The notes: a model not told the origin generated them from the letters alone. Positions 8,310-18,170 are shown, numbered from the stretch's first letter. The stretch is DNA of 64,000 nt from Desulforamulus aeronauticus DSM 10349 (GCF_900142375.1 NZ_FRAR01000013.1:62001-126000), one strand, 5' to 3'. Program-made: numbers and translations.

Positions 8310-9377
8310 ATGCAACGGCACGGCGGGAATGTCTGGTTGGCCCAGCAAACCTATGGGATCACGGCCAATGAACTAATCGATTTTAGTGCTAATATTAATC
8401 CGCTGGGTCCTTCCCCCAGGGCAATGGAGGCCTTGGAAAGGGCAAAGGCGTATATCAGGCATTACCCCGAGCCACAGGCAGAAACCCTGCGCTTGAAGTT
8501 GGCCAGCCTGTGGAATTTGCCTGAGGATATGATCATTGTGGGTAACGGAGCGGCAGAACTTATCTATGCCCTGGGGCGAGTCCTGAGACCCCGGCGTGTG
8601 CTGCTACCGGTACCAACCTTTAGTGAATACGCAGAAAGTTTTGCAGAGCAGGAACGAATTGCTATTTATCTAAAACGAGATAATTATTTTTCTTTGCAGC
8701 CCGAAAAATTATATCCCCTGTTAGAACCCGAGAACTTATTGGTTATTTGCAATCCGAATAATCCCACGGGACAACTGATCAACCGGGTCGAATTGCGTGG
8801 TCTGCTAGAGCAGGCAAAAGAAAAGGCAACCTGGGTATTATTAGATGAGGCCTTTATGGATTTTGTGCAACCCCAACAATCCTTACTGGAGGAATTATCC
8901 CTATATCCTAACCTTATCATTGTTAGATCGCTGACAAAAATGTATGCCTTACCAGGATTGCGGCTAGGCTATTTGGCTGCGGCACCGCAGATAATCAAAA
9001 AATTATACAAGACGCTGCCTCCCTGGCGCGTCAATGTCTTGGCCCAAGCAGCCGGTTTGGCTTCTTTACAGGATCAAGCATACTTCAACCAAACACTCGC
9101 CTTAGTGAACCGGCAGAAAGAGTTTCTGGTGAACGCCTTGGCGGCCATACCAGGCTTAACACCGCTGCCTGCGGCAGCTAACTTCATACTGGTGGAATGC
9201 CGGAATTCCGGCTTCACTGCCGCGGCAATAAAGGATTACCTTGCCCCCCGGGGGATCCTACTGCGGCTCTGCCATAATTTTGCGGGGTTAGATGAACATT
9301 ATTTCAGAGTGGCTGTACGTACAGAGGGGGAAAACCATAAGCTATTGCAAAACCTGCAGCAGTTCTTAAAGGACTAG
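8310..9377 (+). CDS. cobD: L-threonine-O-3-phosphate decarboxylase CobD
   Basis: This PLP-dependent fold-type I enzyme (355 residues) decarboxylates threonine phosphate to aminopropanol phosphate. It starts MQRHGGNVWLA, followed by DFSANINPLGPSP near residue 30, ICNPNNPTGQL near 150, the DEAF aspartate near 178 and the PLP lysine in IVRSLTKMYALPG (about 210). Histidinol-phosphate aminotransferase is the closest relative; the N-terminal GGN motif and the operon favour CobD. The ATG at 8310 has GTAAGGAG upstream. A hairpin terminator follows, ending the cobalamin operon. Confidence 0.93.
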   Translation: MQRHGGNVWLAQQTYGITANELIDFSANINPLGPSPRAMEALERAKAYIRHYPEPQAETLRLKLASLWNLPEDMIIVGNGAAELIYALGRVLRPRRVLLPVPTFSEYAESFAEQERIAIYLKRDNYFSLQPEKLYPLLEPENLLVICNPNNPTGQLINRVELRGLLEQAKEKATWVLLDEAFMDFVQPQQSLLEELSLYPNLIIVRSLTKMYALPGLRLGYLAAAPQIIKKLYKTLPPWRVNVLAQAAGLASLQDQAYFNQTLALVNRQKEFLVNALAAIPGLTPLPAAANFILVECRNSGFTAAAIKDYLAPRGILLRLCHNFAGLDEHYFRVAVRTEGENHKLLQNLQQFLKD

Positions 9378-9392
9378 CCATAACATACAATC

Positions 9393-9438
9393 AAAGAGGA
9401 AACCCTCTCTCAGAAGGGTATTCCTCTTTTTCTATTTT
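9393..9438 (+). terminator. Rho-independent terminator after cobD
   Basis: The arms AAAGAGGAAACCCT and AGGGTATTCCTCTTT pair with one bulge around a short loop and run into a T-rich tail. It closes the cobalamin operon. Confidence 0.85.
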
Positions 9439-9616
9439 CGAAGAAACTTGTGATAGTGAGCTGGTTATTATTGGTAAGGTAATAGGAAAATTACGTCTGG
9501 ATTAGAGAGGAATAAACATTTAATAAAAATGTCAGGGAAATGACTTGTTGTATTTATATTTAAGTTCTAAAATGAATCTGAGAGTAAGCATGATTTAGTT
9601 TATGGAGGTTTTGCCA

Positions 9617-10912
9617 GTGTTTAAATTACTATTTGGAAATTCCCGGGATAAAGATTGTGTACGGGAGAATCTGGCACCCATTTTAAAAACATTGTCCTAT
9701 AACTTTTTCTCAGCTACCTATAATCAACTTTCTGCCTTCAAGATTCAGAACAGGGTCTCTGTGATTAGTTCAGAAACCGCTGGTCTGGCGTCTGCCTCCG
9801 AGGAAATGTCTGCATCCATCCAGGAGCTTACCAGTACCACCCAACATAGTCACGGGGAACACCTAAAGGTAGAAGAGGCCGTTACTACAGGTCAAAAATC
9901 ACTGAATCAGGCAGTGGGTATGTTGGAAGAGGCCGGTCAGGCCATGAATGTATTAGCCAATACTGTGCGGCAGTTGGAAATGCGAGTAAAGGCCATTAAC
10001 GAAGCGGTGGAAGTAATCACCGAGATTACGGAACAAACCAATTTGTTGGCTTTAAATGCTTCTATTGAGGCGGCCAGGGCCGGTGAAAGTGGCCGTGGCT
10101 TTGCTGTGGTGGCGGAAGAAATTCGCAAACTGGCAGATCGCACCAAAGATTCTGCAGTACAAATTAAAGATGTGGTGGGACATCTGCAAACGGGTATGAC
10201 GGATACTTTGGCCACCATGGAAGCCAGCACACGCTCAGTGGAGGTCGGTATTGGCTCTGCAAGAACCGTTACCAAGCCCTTTGAAGAAATTGAGACGGCT
10301 ACCGCTACCGTTAGCCAGCTATTAGAACAGCTAAGCGGTGCTGCAGAAGAACAAACCGCAGTAACCGAGGAGATTTCTGCCAATGCGGAAAGAATTGCCG
10401 AAGCCACTAAGTTTTCTGATGAAATAGCACAGGATGCGCAATATCAAAAGGATTTTACCTATCAAATTACAACCACGATTTGGGATGATCTGAAACAAAA
10501 AATCGGCTTGCAAGAGGCTGGTTTGCCAGGTTTTCTGGCCGAGAGAGTGGTGGATCATGCCGTGTGGATTAATAAAGTAGTCAGCATTCTTAAAGGAGAG
10601 AGTTCCGAGGGGGGAGGGGCTCATCTGGCAGATCATCACCAGTGTAAACTGGGGCAGTGGTATTATGGAGAAGGCGGAGCCGCTATGAAAAGCTATCCTT
10701 CCCGGGTAATTCAGATATTTCAAGCCATCGAAGAACCCCACCGAAAAGTTCACCAGAGTGGATTGGAGGCAATCCGTTATCATCGTCAAGGGGATTATCA
10801 TAAGTCCTTTGTGGCAGTGAATGAACTTACCCATGCCTCCAAGGATATTATTCGCCTATTTATGCAGTTAATTGATGATGTTATTCAATATCAAGACACT
10901 CCTGCTAACTAG
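9617..10912 (+). CDS. Soluble chemoreceptor with C-terminal CZB zinc-binding domain
   Basis: This 431-residue methyl-accepting chemotaxis protein has no transmembrane segment, so it should act in the cytoplasm. Residues about 50-290 form the coiled-coil signalling domain with the conserved tip [20 protein letters not shown] and [16 protein letters not shown]. Residues about 315-425 are a CZB (chemoreceptor zinc-binding) domain with an early HAVWINKV, the [11 protein letters not shown] core and a later [11 protein letters not shown]. In other bacteria CZB domains sense zinc or chlorine oxidants; the ligand here is not known. There is no N-terminal sensor. The start is GTG at 9617 with GGAGG eight bases upstream, and the upstream ATG at 9602 overlaps that site. 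Confidence 0.93.
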   Translation: MFKLLFGNSRDKDCVRENLAPILKTLSYNFFSATYNQLSAFKIQNRVSVISSETAGLASASEEMSASIQELTSTTQHSHGEHLKVEEAVTTGQKSLNQAVGMLEEAGQAMNVLANTVRQLEMRVKAINEAVEVITEITEQTNLLALNASIEAARAGESGRGFAVVAEEIRKLADRTKDSAVQIKDVVGHLQTGMTDTLATMEASTRSVEVGIGSARTVTKPFEEIETATATVSQLLEQLSGAAEEQTAVTEEISANAERIAEATKFSDEIAQDAQYQKDFTYQITTTIWDDLKQKIGLQEAGLPGFLAERVVDHAVWINKVVSILKGESSEGGGAHLADHHQCKLGQWYYGEGGAAMKSYPSRVIQIFQAIEEPHRKVHQSGLEAIRYHRQGDYHKSFVAVNELTHASKDIIRLFMQLIDDVIQYQDTPAN

Positions 10913-10921
10913 CGGAGTGTC
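10895..10921 (+). terminator. Hairpin spanning the chemoreceptor stop codon
   Basis: GACACTCC and GGAGTGTC form an eight-base stem, extended by GCT/AGC inside, around the TAG stop. There is no T-tract, so termination is uncertain; mRNA end protection is an alternative. Confidence 0.45.
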
Positions 10922-11017
10922 GAATTGTATACCATAATATCGAATTTTTGGATATAGAAAGAAAAACGGATGTGTTAAAATAAGGTAACATAATGTATTT
11001 GGATTGATGGTGTAAAG

Positions 11018-12241
11018 ATGGGAGAAAGCAATCTATCGTCACCTATGAAAATATTTTTGGTCTCCTTTATATCGATGACACTGGCTATGGCTATCCTGGG
11101 ATATGCTACTTATCAGGCTTGCTATAAGGTACTGGCCGATGATATTGGGCGACGAGCTCAGGCCACAGCGCAGGTGGCTGCTAACTTGGTAGAGATTAAT
11201 CCTGAACTGGTGCAAGAAATGATGGCCTTAGATATTCTAAGCGCAAGAAATCACCAGGCTGCCCTAGAGTTCAAGAGGAAAATGGCGCCACTGATAAGGC
11301 ATAATGACGTGGATTTCATCTATGTGGAGGTAAGGCTCCAGGGCAATCAAGTCAGGTATTTTGTCAATCCCACCGAGGAAGAAATCTTTAGGGAGCCTCC
11401 GGGGACGCCGCTGGAATATATGTATATCCTCACCAGTGAGGATGAAAGTCGATACAACAACCGGGATCGCTACGATGTGGGTGGTCCCTTGCGAGAACGA
11501 GCCTATACCGAAAAAATTCCGATGTTTGGTGCTCCTTTGCACAGCAAATGGGGTTATCTAATGACCGGCTATACCCCTTTATTTTATCAGGGGCATTTTG
11601 TTGGTCTATTAGGGGTGGATATTGGCGGGGATGAGTTTTTAGCTGCGGTTACTTCCGTGCGCAATATCATTGTGGTTAGTTTCGGTATCATCGTTTTGTT
11701 AGGCGGTTTTTTCCTTTACTGGGCATCCTTACTTTTGAGTAAACCAATGTTTATCGATGGCCTGACCAAACTTTTTAACCATCAATACATGAAAGCTCGC
11801 TTACAAGAAGAAATTGGCCGGGCTAAAAGATATGGCCGTCCGCTAAGCGTACTTATGCTGGACTTGGATTTTTTTAAACAAATTAATGATTGCTACGGAC
11901 ATTATTCCGGAGATCAGGTGTTGCAGCGGGTAGCCCAATTGATTCAGGGCGGACTACGGGAAGGAGATATTGCCTGTCGCTATGGCGGGGAAGAAATAGC
12001 CGTAATTTTGCCCGAAACTGCTTTGTGGGAAGCCACAGGGGTGGCGGAAAGGCTGCGCCGCACCATAGAGGAGGCCAAATTGTCAGTGGACTTAGTTAGT
12101 TCACCGTTACAGGTTACCGTAAGTATTGGTATAGCAGAGTTAACTGATGAAGATACTCCAGAGATGTTGCTCAATAAAGCAGATCAGGCATTGTATCTGG
12201 CCAAAAACAAGGGTCGCAATCGTTGTGATTGTTGTGCCTAA
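11018..12241 (+). CDS. Membrane-bound diguanylate cyclase (GGDEF)
   Basis: This 407-residue protein should make cyclic di-GMP from GTP. A transmembrane helix lies at about residues 13-33, an extracytoplasmic sensor region at about 35-215, a second helix at about 217-240, and the GGDEF domain from about 250 to the end. The active-site loop reads RYGGEEI, with GGEE intact and I in place of the usual F. Five residues before it is REGD, matching the RxxD inhibitory site, so product feedback is likely. The sensor segment resembles a Cache-like extracellular domain, but its ligand cannot be told. It may be transcribed separately from the chemoreceptor upstream. Confidence 0.92.
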   Translation: MGESNLSSPMKIFLVSFISMTLAMAILGYATYQACYKVLADDIGRRAQATAQVAANLVEINPELVQEMMALDILSARNHQAALEFKRKMAPLIRHNDVDFIYVEVRLQGNQVRYFVNPTEEEIFREPPGTPLEYMYILTSEDESRYNNRDRYDVGGPLRERAYTEKIPMFGAPLHSKWGYLMTGYTPLFYQGHFVGLLGVDIGGDEFLAAVTSVRNIIVVSFGIIVLLGGFFLYWASLLLSKPMFIDGLTKLFNHQYMKARLQEEIGRAKRYGRPLSVLMLDLDFFKQINDCYGHYSGDQVLQRVAQLIQGGLREGDIACRYGGEEIAVILPETALWEATGVAERLRRTIEEAKLSVDLVSSPLQVTVSIGIAELTDEDTPEMLLNKADQALYLAKNKGRNRCDCCA

Positions 12242-12243
12242 GG

Positions 12244-12280
12244 AATCCCCAGGTAAAAATAACCCGGGGATTTATTATTT
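12244..12280 (+). terminator. Terminator after diguanylate cyclase
   Basis: AATCCCC and GGGGATT form the outer stem with inner ACC/GGT-type pairing, followed by a T-rich tail. Confidence 0.75.
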
Positions 12281-12381
12281 TGTAGCATATTCGGATATTA
12301 TAGACATAGAACATTGGCTGCAGACGAATAATATGGTAAAGTTTAGGTGCGCCAGAGAGATTGGGTAGGGGAGTGTGGAGT

Positions 12382-14814
12382 TTGGCAGTTAAAGATAAGG
12401 AAACCTTAAAAATGATTATCCTCACAGAGTTGCCGGAGGACCGTCCGGTGAAACTAGTGGATTTGGCATTAAAAGTAAGACAGCGGCCACAAGTACTACT
12501 GTCTGTGTTGCAATCTTTGGTGTCCAACCGACTGCTCAAAGTAGCCAAGTTACACACAGATGAAGCAGGGCCAACAATTTGGCTAGCCCGCAATGAAGTA
12601 CCGGAGGCAGCACTGGGCAATGCAGGCGAAGGGGACTGGAGCTATAGTCCTCAGTTGGTGGCAGTTAGGCAAAAACAACTGGCAGCCATTTTAGGAGACG
12701 ATGCCAGGGGCAGAATTTTAAGACTCCTAAGTGACGGGCAGCCTAGAAATAGTACCCAGATCAAATTAGCGTTGGGTGATGAAGAGCTGCCGGCACTTGG
12801 CAATATAGAACAGCTTGTAGAATTACCTGAGGGCGATTTTACTCTTCGCACCAGTGCGGCGGGCCGGGCAGAAATGGAACGTCGTCGGCAGGAACAGAAA
12901 CTCCTGGAAGAAAAGCACTCACAGCAGGAACGGATCTTACGGGAGCTTTTTAAGTCTGGTCAAGCATTAAGCAAAGAGGCCATGGAACAGGCCTTGGGTG
13001 GTCCGATTTTACCGAAAGTGAAGTATCCGGTGTTAAGGCTGACCAACGGAGAGTATGCCCAGGCAGATAGTCCGGCCGCTTGGCAGGATGTAGCTACCTA
13101 TCTTACCCGCAGTGGTCCTTTAACAATGGAGGATTTTATTCGAAAATTTCGCATTCACAGTACCTTGGTGGCCAACCTGCGTTCTGACCGGGAGGTACCT
13201 CCTTTTGTTATTTTGCCTGACGGCAAGATTACCACTGCTCAGACCCCGGAAGGAGCAGGGGAATTGGCACATCGTAAGGCAGGGCAAGGGCTTAAGGAAA
13301 GGCTGACAGAAATTTTCAGCCAGCAGCCCTTTTTCAACATCAGTCAAGTTACAGAAAACCCGGAGCAGCGGGAAGTAGCAGTGAAACTAATCAATGAAAC
13401 CGGTTCCTTCCGGGTTAATATCAACGGGGTAGGTCTTTGGACTTCTCCCTATCCGCACGAACCGAAAAAAATTGCTCAGGAACTTAAGCGTCTCACCGGC
13501 ATGCATTTGGAAACAAAGGATAAGCAGGAATTGCCGCCTCTCACTTGGTTAACCTCTCACTCCATGACAATTCCTGAGGCAGCCTATAAATTAAAGCTGT
13601 CCGAGGAGGATGTTCATAATCTCTGTGAATTGGAAGCTTTGGCTTCTTTCCGACTGGCTGGGGGAACCAGGCTTTGGCGTGATGAGGTACAGGATATTAA
13701 ATACCGCCCGGACTTACATAAGCTTGTTAAGAAGGCTAGCAAACTGACCACGGTGGAAGCTGCCGACCTATTAAATACGACACCGGATCGTATCCGGCGA
13801 TTAGTACGGGAGGGTTACCTCAATTCAGCCGGGGAAGTGGAGAAGGAAAATGGCCGGGTTGGTTTGTTGGTACGGCGGGGAGATATCCAGGCCATTCAAG
13901 AAAAATTTCAAGGAATTGAACACGAGTGGTCCCTGGCAGCTAAACAACAACGAAGAGAAGCTGCCCTAACAACTCCGGTTAAAAAAGAGAAGCCACCAGC
14001 CGGGAAAAAGCGTCCCCGCCGGGCGGTTTCACCTCCGCCAGCGTCACCGGGACCGGTAGAATTGGATCAATTTCAACAGCAGGCCGTTAAAGCTGCGTTG
14101 GCTGGTCAAAATGTATTAGTGGCGGCACCCACCGGTACCGGAAAAACGGTTATTGCTGAGCGGCTGATTGAAGCAGTAATTGAACGGGGGAAGGCTGCTG
14201 TCTATACGTCACCCCTTAAAGCCCTTAGTAATCAAAAGTTTGTGGATTTCCGCAATGTTTTTGGTAATGACATGGTGGGGCTGGTGACCGGGGATATCTC
14301 CATTAACCCCTATGCTCCTTTACTGATCATGACCACAGAAATCTTCCGTAACCGCTGCTTCTCTGAGCCCGAGGGGTTGGATGATGTGGCTTGTGTGGTC
14401 TTTGACGAAATTCATTACCTGGATGACCCGGAACGGGGTACTGCCTGGGAAGAAAGCATCATTTTTGCCCCGCCCCACATAAAGTTTTTGGGACTGTCTG
14501 CCACTGTCCCCAATATCCAGGAAATTGCTAACTGGATGGGGGAAGTACGGGGAGAAGCGGTGGAGGTTGTGGTGGAGACCAATCGAGCGGTACCCTTAGC
14601 CATAAACTGGCTCAGCTCGGACGGTGTCATTATGGATGAAGATGAGGCCCGGGAATACATTGAAGAAGCAGTGAGAAAACGCAGTGAACAGCGGCGAGCC
14701 GAGCGGGAGGCCGCTAAAGAAGCTGCCAGAGAAGAAGGTATGAATCGGGAAGACAGGAGGTGGAAAAGACGTGGTGGAGCGAGCAGAAGTAGAAAATCCC
14801 TCGATCGCTATTGA
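12382..14814 (+). CDS. Ski2-like DEAD/DEAH helicase, N-terminal half
   Basis: This is the first half of a large RNA/DNA helicase whose second half lies in another frame from 14771. Residues about 1-560 contain winged-helix and HTH-like segments (for example IPEAAYKLKLSEED and TTVEAADLLNTTPDRI), then a basic proline-rich linker. The first RecA domain follows, with Walker A APTGTGKT at about 583, TSPLKALSNQKF (motif Ia), FDEIHYLDD (DEIH box) at about 675 and LSATVPN (motif III). It lacks the second RecA domain and so cannot be an active helicase alone. The start is uncertain: TTG at 12382 has AGGGGAG eight bases upstream, and TTG 12361 and GTG 12373 are also in frame. The C-terminus is a charged helix ending in non-family residues. 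Confidence 0.88.
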   Translation: MAVKDKETLKMIILTELPEDRPVKLVDLALKVRQRPQVLLSVLQSLVSNRLLKVAKLHTDEAGPTIWLARNEVPEAALGNAGEGDWSYSPQLVAVRQKQLAAILGDDARGRILRLLSDGQPRNSTQIKLALGDEELPALGNIEQLVELPEGDFTLRTSAAGRAEMERRRQEQKLLEEKHSQQERILRELFKSGQALSKEAMEQALGGPILPKVKYPVLRLTNGEYAQADSPAAWQDVATYLTRSGPLTMEDFIRKFRIHSTLVANLRSDREVPPFVILPDGKITTAQTPEGAGELAHRKAGQGLKERLTEIFSQQPFFNISQVTENPEQREVAVKLINETGSFRVNINGVGLWTSPYPHEPKKIAQELKRLTGMHLETKDKQELPPLTWLTSHSMTIPEAAYKLKLSEEDVHNLCELEALASFRLAGGTRLWRDEVQDIKYRPDLHKLVKKASKLTTVEAADLLNTTPDRIRRLVREGYLNSAGEVEKENGRVGLLVRRGDIQAIQEKFQGIEHEWSLAAKQQRREAALTTPVKKEKPPAGKKRPRRAVSPPPASPGPVELDQFQQQAVKAALAGQNVLVAAPTGTGKTVIAERLIEAVIERGKAAVYTSPLKALSNQKFVDFRNVFGNDMVGLVTGDISINPYAPLLIMTTEIFRNRCFSEPEGLDDVACVVFDEIHYLDDPERGTAWEESIIFAPPHIKFLGLSATVPNIQEIANWMGEVRGEAVEVVVETNRAVPLAINWLSSDGVIMDEDEAREYIEEAVRKRSEQRRAEREAAKEAAREEGMNREDRRWKRRGGASRSRKSLDRY

Positions 14815-16330
14815 GTCAGTGCAGGATCACCTGCCTGCCCTGTACTTTGTTTTTGGTCGAATTCGCACGGAGGAATTGGCAGCAGAAATTGGCCGGGAAT
14901 GGGATTTTTTATTCCAGGACGAAAAGGAACAGGTACATAAGGCTATTCTGGACACCGAAAAGGAACACCCGGAAATTTTCCAACGGGGTCACCGTCGTAT
15001 CTTGCGCAAGTTACTTCAACAGGGTATCGGCTATCATCATGCGGGGCTGTCACCAGTGCTGAAAAATTTAGTCGAGCGCCTTTACGAAAATCGTTTGCTC
15101 TGGGTGTTGTTCTGTACAGAAACCTTTGCCGCGGGAGTTAACTTTCCCGCTGCCACGACCCTTTTTCACTCTTGCCGCAAGTGGGATGGCAAAGAATTTA
15201 GAACCCTGATGAATCGGGAATTTTTCCAAATGGCTGGGCGTGCCGGTCGTCGGGGGTTTGACCGGGTGGGCCATGTCTATATTAAAATTGATGATAAATT
15301 TCCGGATCAGACGGGCTTTTTCGATGAGGCAGAAGTAGAATCTGTTTACGGTAGGCTAACCATCTCACCGAATACGGTGTTGAGCTTGCTAAAATGGAAG
15401 ACCGATGATGAGATTGACCGATTCTTAACCCAGAACTTCTCCGCCTACCAGGAGAGAAGTGCCGAACGAGAGATAAAAGGGTTGCTGGGAGAGTTAGACA
15501 CCCAGTACCAACAGGTGCATAGCCATTTTTGTGAACTCAAGGGGGATGCGGCTTGTCCCTTACAGCGCCGCAAGTTAATTCGGGAACAGAAGCGCTTACG
15601 ATCTTCCAAGTATAAAAATCGACCGGGCTCCCTGGAGCGAATTCTGGAGATTAGACAGCTATTGGCTGATCAACATGGCCATCGTTGCTTGCATGAAGTC
15701 TGTGCTGATGCCCGGGATGAAATAGATGCCTTAAGCTACCAGCGGGCTGGCTTGGTGGCACAACTGAATGTGATCAAACAGCAGTCTCAAAAATACATTC
15801 ATGAATATCATTTTGTCAAAGGGATCTTGGAGAATCTAGGGTATATCAATGGCAGGGAATTCTTCCCCCGGGGTAACTTTGCCCTAGAACTACATGTACA
15901 GGAAATTTTTGTTACCGAGCTAGCTTTTTCCGGTTTATTAGAGGACTTACCACTGGAAGTTGTAGCAGGCATATTGGCAGGAGTAGATTATATTCCCGGT
16001 CGCCGGGAATTTATACCGGCACCACCTTACGATTTTATGCCGGTGCATGAGTTGAAAGAGGAACTGCTGGAGGCGGGAGTGCCACCCCACTTTGCAGTAT
16101 GGGCTCCCACCCCGGGGTTTGTGGCCCACGCCTGGTATACCGGACAGGGGCTGGATTATATACTGGAAAATACCAGTCTGCAGGAAGGAGACATTGTCTC
16201 CATTATACGAAGGCTAATCGATCTACTACGGCAAATTGATGATGCCGCCCACAGCAACCCGCACATGAGGGAACGGGTACGGGAAATCCGCCGGGTTATC
16301 GACCGGGATGAGGTAGCCGTGGTGTTTTAG
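14771..16330 (+). CDS. Ski2-like helicase, C-terminal half
   Basis: This 519-residue product contains the second RecA domain: LPALYFVFGRIR near residue 18, GIGYHHAGLSP near 88, FCTETFAAGVNFPA near 115 and the motif VI QMAGRAGRRGFDRVG near 155. A C-terminal helical region follows, as in Ski2/Mtr4-type helicases. It overlaps the preceding frame by 44 bases in the +1 frame. A GTG start at 14771 has AGGAGG at 14755-14760, ten bases away, so a separate, coupled subunit is possible. The break falls in the linker between the two RecA domains. A frameshift mutation or sequencing error would look the same. Confidence 0.87.
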   Translation: MVERAEVENPSIAIESVQDHLPALYFVFGRIRTEELAAEIGREWDFLFQDEKEQVHKAILDTEKEHPEIFQRGHRRILRKLLQQGIGYHHAGLSPVLKNLVERLYENRLLWVLFCTETFAAGVNFPAATTLFHSCRKWDGKEFRTLMNREFFQMAGRAGRRGFDRVGHVYIKIDDKFPDQTGFFDEAEVESVYGRLTISPNTVLSLLKWKTDDEIDRFLTQNFSAYQERSAEREIKGLLGELDTQYQQVHSHFCELKGDAACPLQRRKLIREQKRLRSSKYKNRPGSLERILEIRQLLADQHGHRCLHEVCADARDEIDALSYQRAGLVAQLNVIKQQSQKYIHEYHFVKGILENLGYINGREFFPRGNFALELHVQEIFVTELAFSGLLEDLPLEVVAGILAGVDYIPGRREFIPAPPYDFMPVHELKEELLEAGVPPHFAVWAPTPGFVAHAWYTGQGLDYILENTSLQEGDIVSIIRRLIDLLRQIDDAAHSNPHMRERVREIRRVIDRDEVAVVF

Positions 16331-16351
16331 AAGATAGTGCGAGGTTAACGA

Positions 16352-16392
16352 AGAAGCAGGTAGGCCGGTTATTGTGCGGCTTACCTGCTTCT
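16352..16392. terminator. Bidirectional terminator between convergent genes
   Basis: AGAAGCAGGTAGGCCG at 16352 pairs with CGGCTTACCTGCTTCT ending at 16392, with one mismatch around a nine-base loop, between convergent genes. Confidence 0.75.
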
Positions 16393-16429
16393 GCTTTGGG
16401 CCATCGACCCTCAAAGCCAGCGCCATTTC

Positions 16430-17170
16430 CTACTCAATGCCGAATTCAACATTCACCACGGCAGTTATTTCTTTCTCAATCGAAGAAGTATCATTCATGC
16501 CGTAATCAGAAATTTCGTTAGAATTGACTGGAGTAATCTGGAAAACACCCATTTTGGCTGACCGCAGGGCACCGATCTTGCTGCCTGTGCTGGCGGCCAT
16601 TTTTTCTGCCCGTTGCTTGGCATCTTTAGTAGCTTCTGCCAGCATGTCTACCTTTAAGTTATTTAACTTGGTATAAAAATACTCGGGGGGCTGAGAGTCA
16701 AAAATGACATCTTGTTCAATTAATTCGGTGGCAGACCTGGCGATTGCGGCAATTTTTTGCACGTCATTGGATTTAATCTCAATGTTTTGCGTTAGCCGGT
16801 AGCTGGCAATCTGGCCGGTACTGCTCCCGTTGGCATTATATACATACTGAGGCATGGTTGAAATAGAAGAGACGACAATCTGATCTTCGGGAATTCCCTG
16901 CTTTACCAAATAAGACTTTACTTTGACCAGATCATTTTTTAAATTGGTATAAGCATCCTGTAGATTAACAGTTTCTTGATAAAAAGAACCGCGCCAGACA
17001 GCCAGATCGGAAGTAAGTTGCTTTTTGGCCGAACCAGTTACCGTAATGGCTGATTTGTTAGTGGCATAATGTTCCAACGGATTGGCTAAGATCAAAGAGC
17101 AAACCACTAGAGCTGCTGCCAGCAGGGCAGCACAAATTACCAAAGACCTTTCCTTATTCATCTTTTCCAT
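16430..17170 (-). CDS. SIMPL domain (DUF541) protein, membrane-anchored
   Basis: This 246-residue protein has an uncleaved signal-anchor or signal peptide (about residues 9-28, LVICAALLAAALVVCSLI). A SIMPL domain follows, starting at ITVTGSAKKQLTSDLAVWRG and including an IVVSSISTMPQY strand and a late AEATKDAKQRAEKMA helix. SIMPL proteins form oligomers at the cell surface and are linked to oxidative or envelope stress in some species, with no enzymatic activity known. The gene stands alone, divergent from the CAP-domain gene. Its ATG has a good GGAG-type ribosome site on the minus strand. Confidence 0.88.
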   Translation of the reverse strand: MEKMNKERSLVICAALLAAALVVCSLILANPLEHYATNKSAITVTGSAKKQLTSDLAVWRGSFYQETVNLQDAYTNLKNDLVKVKSYLVKQGIPEDQIVVSSISTMPQYVYNANGSSTGQIASYRLTQNIEIKSNDVQKIAAIARSATELIEQDVIFDSQPPEYFYTKLNNLKVDMLAEATKDAKQRAEKMAASTGSKIGALRSAKMGVFQITPVNSNEISDYGMNDTSSIEKEITAVVNVEFGIE

Positions 17171-17359
17171 AAAAAACCTTCACTCCTTCATTATTCCAAA
17201 ATCTATGCTAGTTAGACGCTAGAAACCCTTCAAACGTAACAGATATTTGCCAACAATTAAAAAATTTCCCATTCACTAGTTATTTGCCGCATCCCACAGA
17301 ATCTATCTAAGTCCCTTGGTTATTTAAATGTTACTAAGTTTGAGCCAAGATATGATTGG

Positions 17360-17389
17360 TTGTCATATAAACCTTTATAAAGTTACTAT
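17360..17389 (+). promoter_or_regulatory. Candidate sigma-A promoter for the CAP-domain gene
   Basis: TTGTCA at 17360 and TACTAT at 17384 are 18 bases apart, about 50 bases upstream of the ATG at 17440. Confidence 0.45.
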
Positions 17390-17439
17390 ATAGCTAGTCC
17401 ACTAATAAGTGGCAGTAAAAAAAGCGAAAGGGGATTCTC

Positions 17440-18126
17440 ATGAAAGCAACAGCAAAATGGTTTTCTGCTATGGTGGTTGGTGCCTTTGCCTTTGCAATGG
17501 TTCTAGCTGCTCCCGGTACCGGCTCCGCTGAGGCTTCTAATACTACAGTTTATAATAACTACAAGCCTAGCAACAGCACCCAACAGTATGCTAAACAAAG
17601 CACACCTAGCACAACTGTTAAGAAAGGCAACACCACTGTTTACAATAACAAATCCTATACTGGCACCTATAATAATACCAGCAATAGCTACCCCAAGAAC
17701 AATGCCGTCAACACAAACAATAAAAATACCTCCAATACCAGTGTCAGCACCTCTGAAGAGCAAGCCATGTTGAATTTAATTAACAAAGAGCGTGCTGCCC
17801 AAGGTCTGCAGCCTTTAAGTTATGATGCTGCGCTTAGTAAGGTAGCCCGGGACAAAGCTAAGGATATGATTGACAACAATTACTTTAGTCACCAGTCCCC
17901 CACCTATGGTTCTCCCTTTGATCAGATGAAAAGTAATGGTATTTCTTATCGCTATGCCGGTGAGAACTTAGCCGGAGCTCCGGATGTCAATACTGCTCAT
18001 ACCAACCTAATGAATTCAGACGGTCATAGAAAAAATATCTTAAATGCTAACTACACGAAAGTTGGTATCGGTGTTTTAAGTGGTGGTCCTTACGGTAAAA
18101 TGTACGTACAAGAATTTAACGGCTAG
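17440..18126 (+). CDS. Secreted CAP/SCP-domain protein (YkwD-like)
   Basis: This 228-residue secreted protein has a signal peptide (about residues 1-30, cleavage near GSAEA), then a low-complexity N/T/Y/S-rich linker to about residue 105. The CAP domain (about 108-228) shows MLNLINKERAAQGLQPL, the NNYFSHQSP histidine, the YAGENLA motif and DGHRKNILNANYTKVGIGV. Bacterial CAP proteins of this type are common in spore formers such as B. subtilis (YkwD), and their substrate is unknown. The start has GCGAAAGGGG upstream. A hairpin lies just after the stop. Confidence 0.93.
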   Translation: MKATAKWFSAMVVGAFAFAMVLAAPGTGSAEASNTTVYNNYKPSNSTQQYAKQSTPSTTVKKGNTTVYNNKSYTGTYNNTSNSYPKNNAVNTNNKNTSNTSVSTSEEQAMLNLINKERAAQGLQPLSYDAALSKVARDKAKDMIDNNYFSHQSPTYGSPFDQMKSNGISYRYAGENLAGAPDVNTAHTNLMNSDGHRKNILNANYTKVGIGVLSGGPYGKMYVQEFNG

Positions 18127-18136
18127 TTAAGTATAA

Positions 18137-18164
18137 GAGACACCTGCATTTGTGCAGGTGTCTC
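18137..18164. terminator. Hairpin between convergent genes
   Basis: A perfect 12-base stem, GAGACACCTGCA and TGCAGGTGTCTC, encloses a four-base loop. It lies between the CAP gene and the convergent gene at 18171 and probably serves both. Confidence 0.75.
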
Positions 18165-18170
18165 TTGGCT

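Noticed and set aside
9937-10834. Minus-strand frames of 156 and 167 codons inside the chemoreceptor gene
   Set aside because: They are antisense shadows of the well-supported signalling domain.
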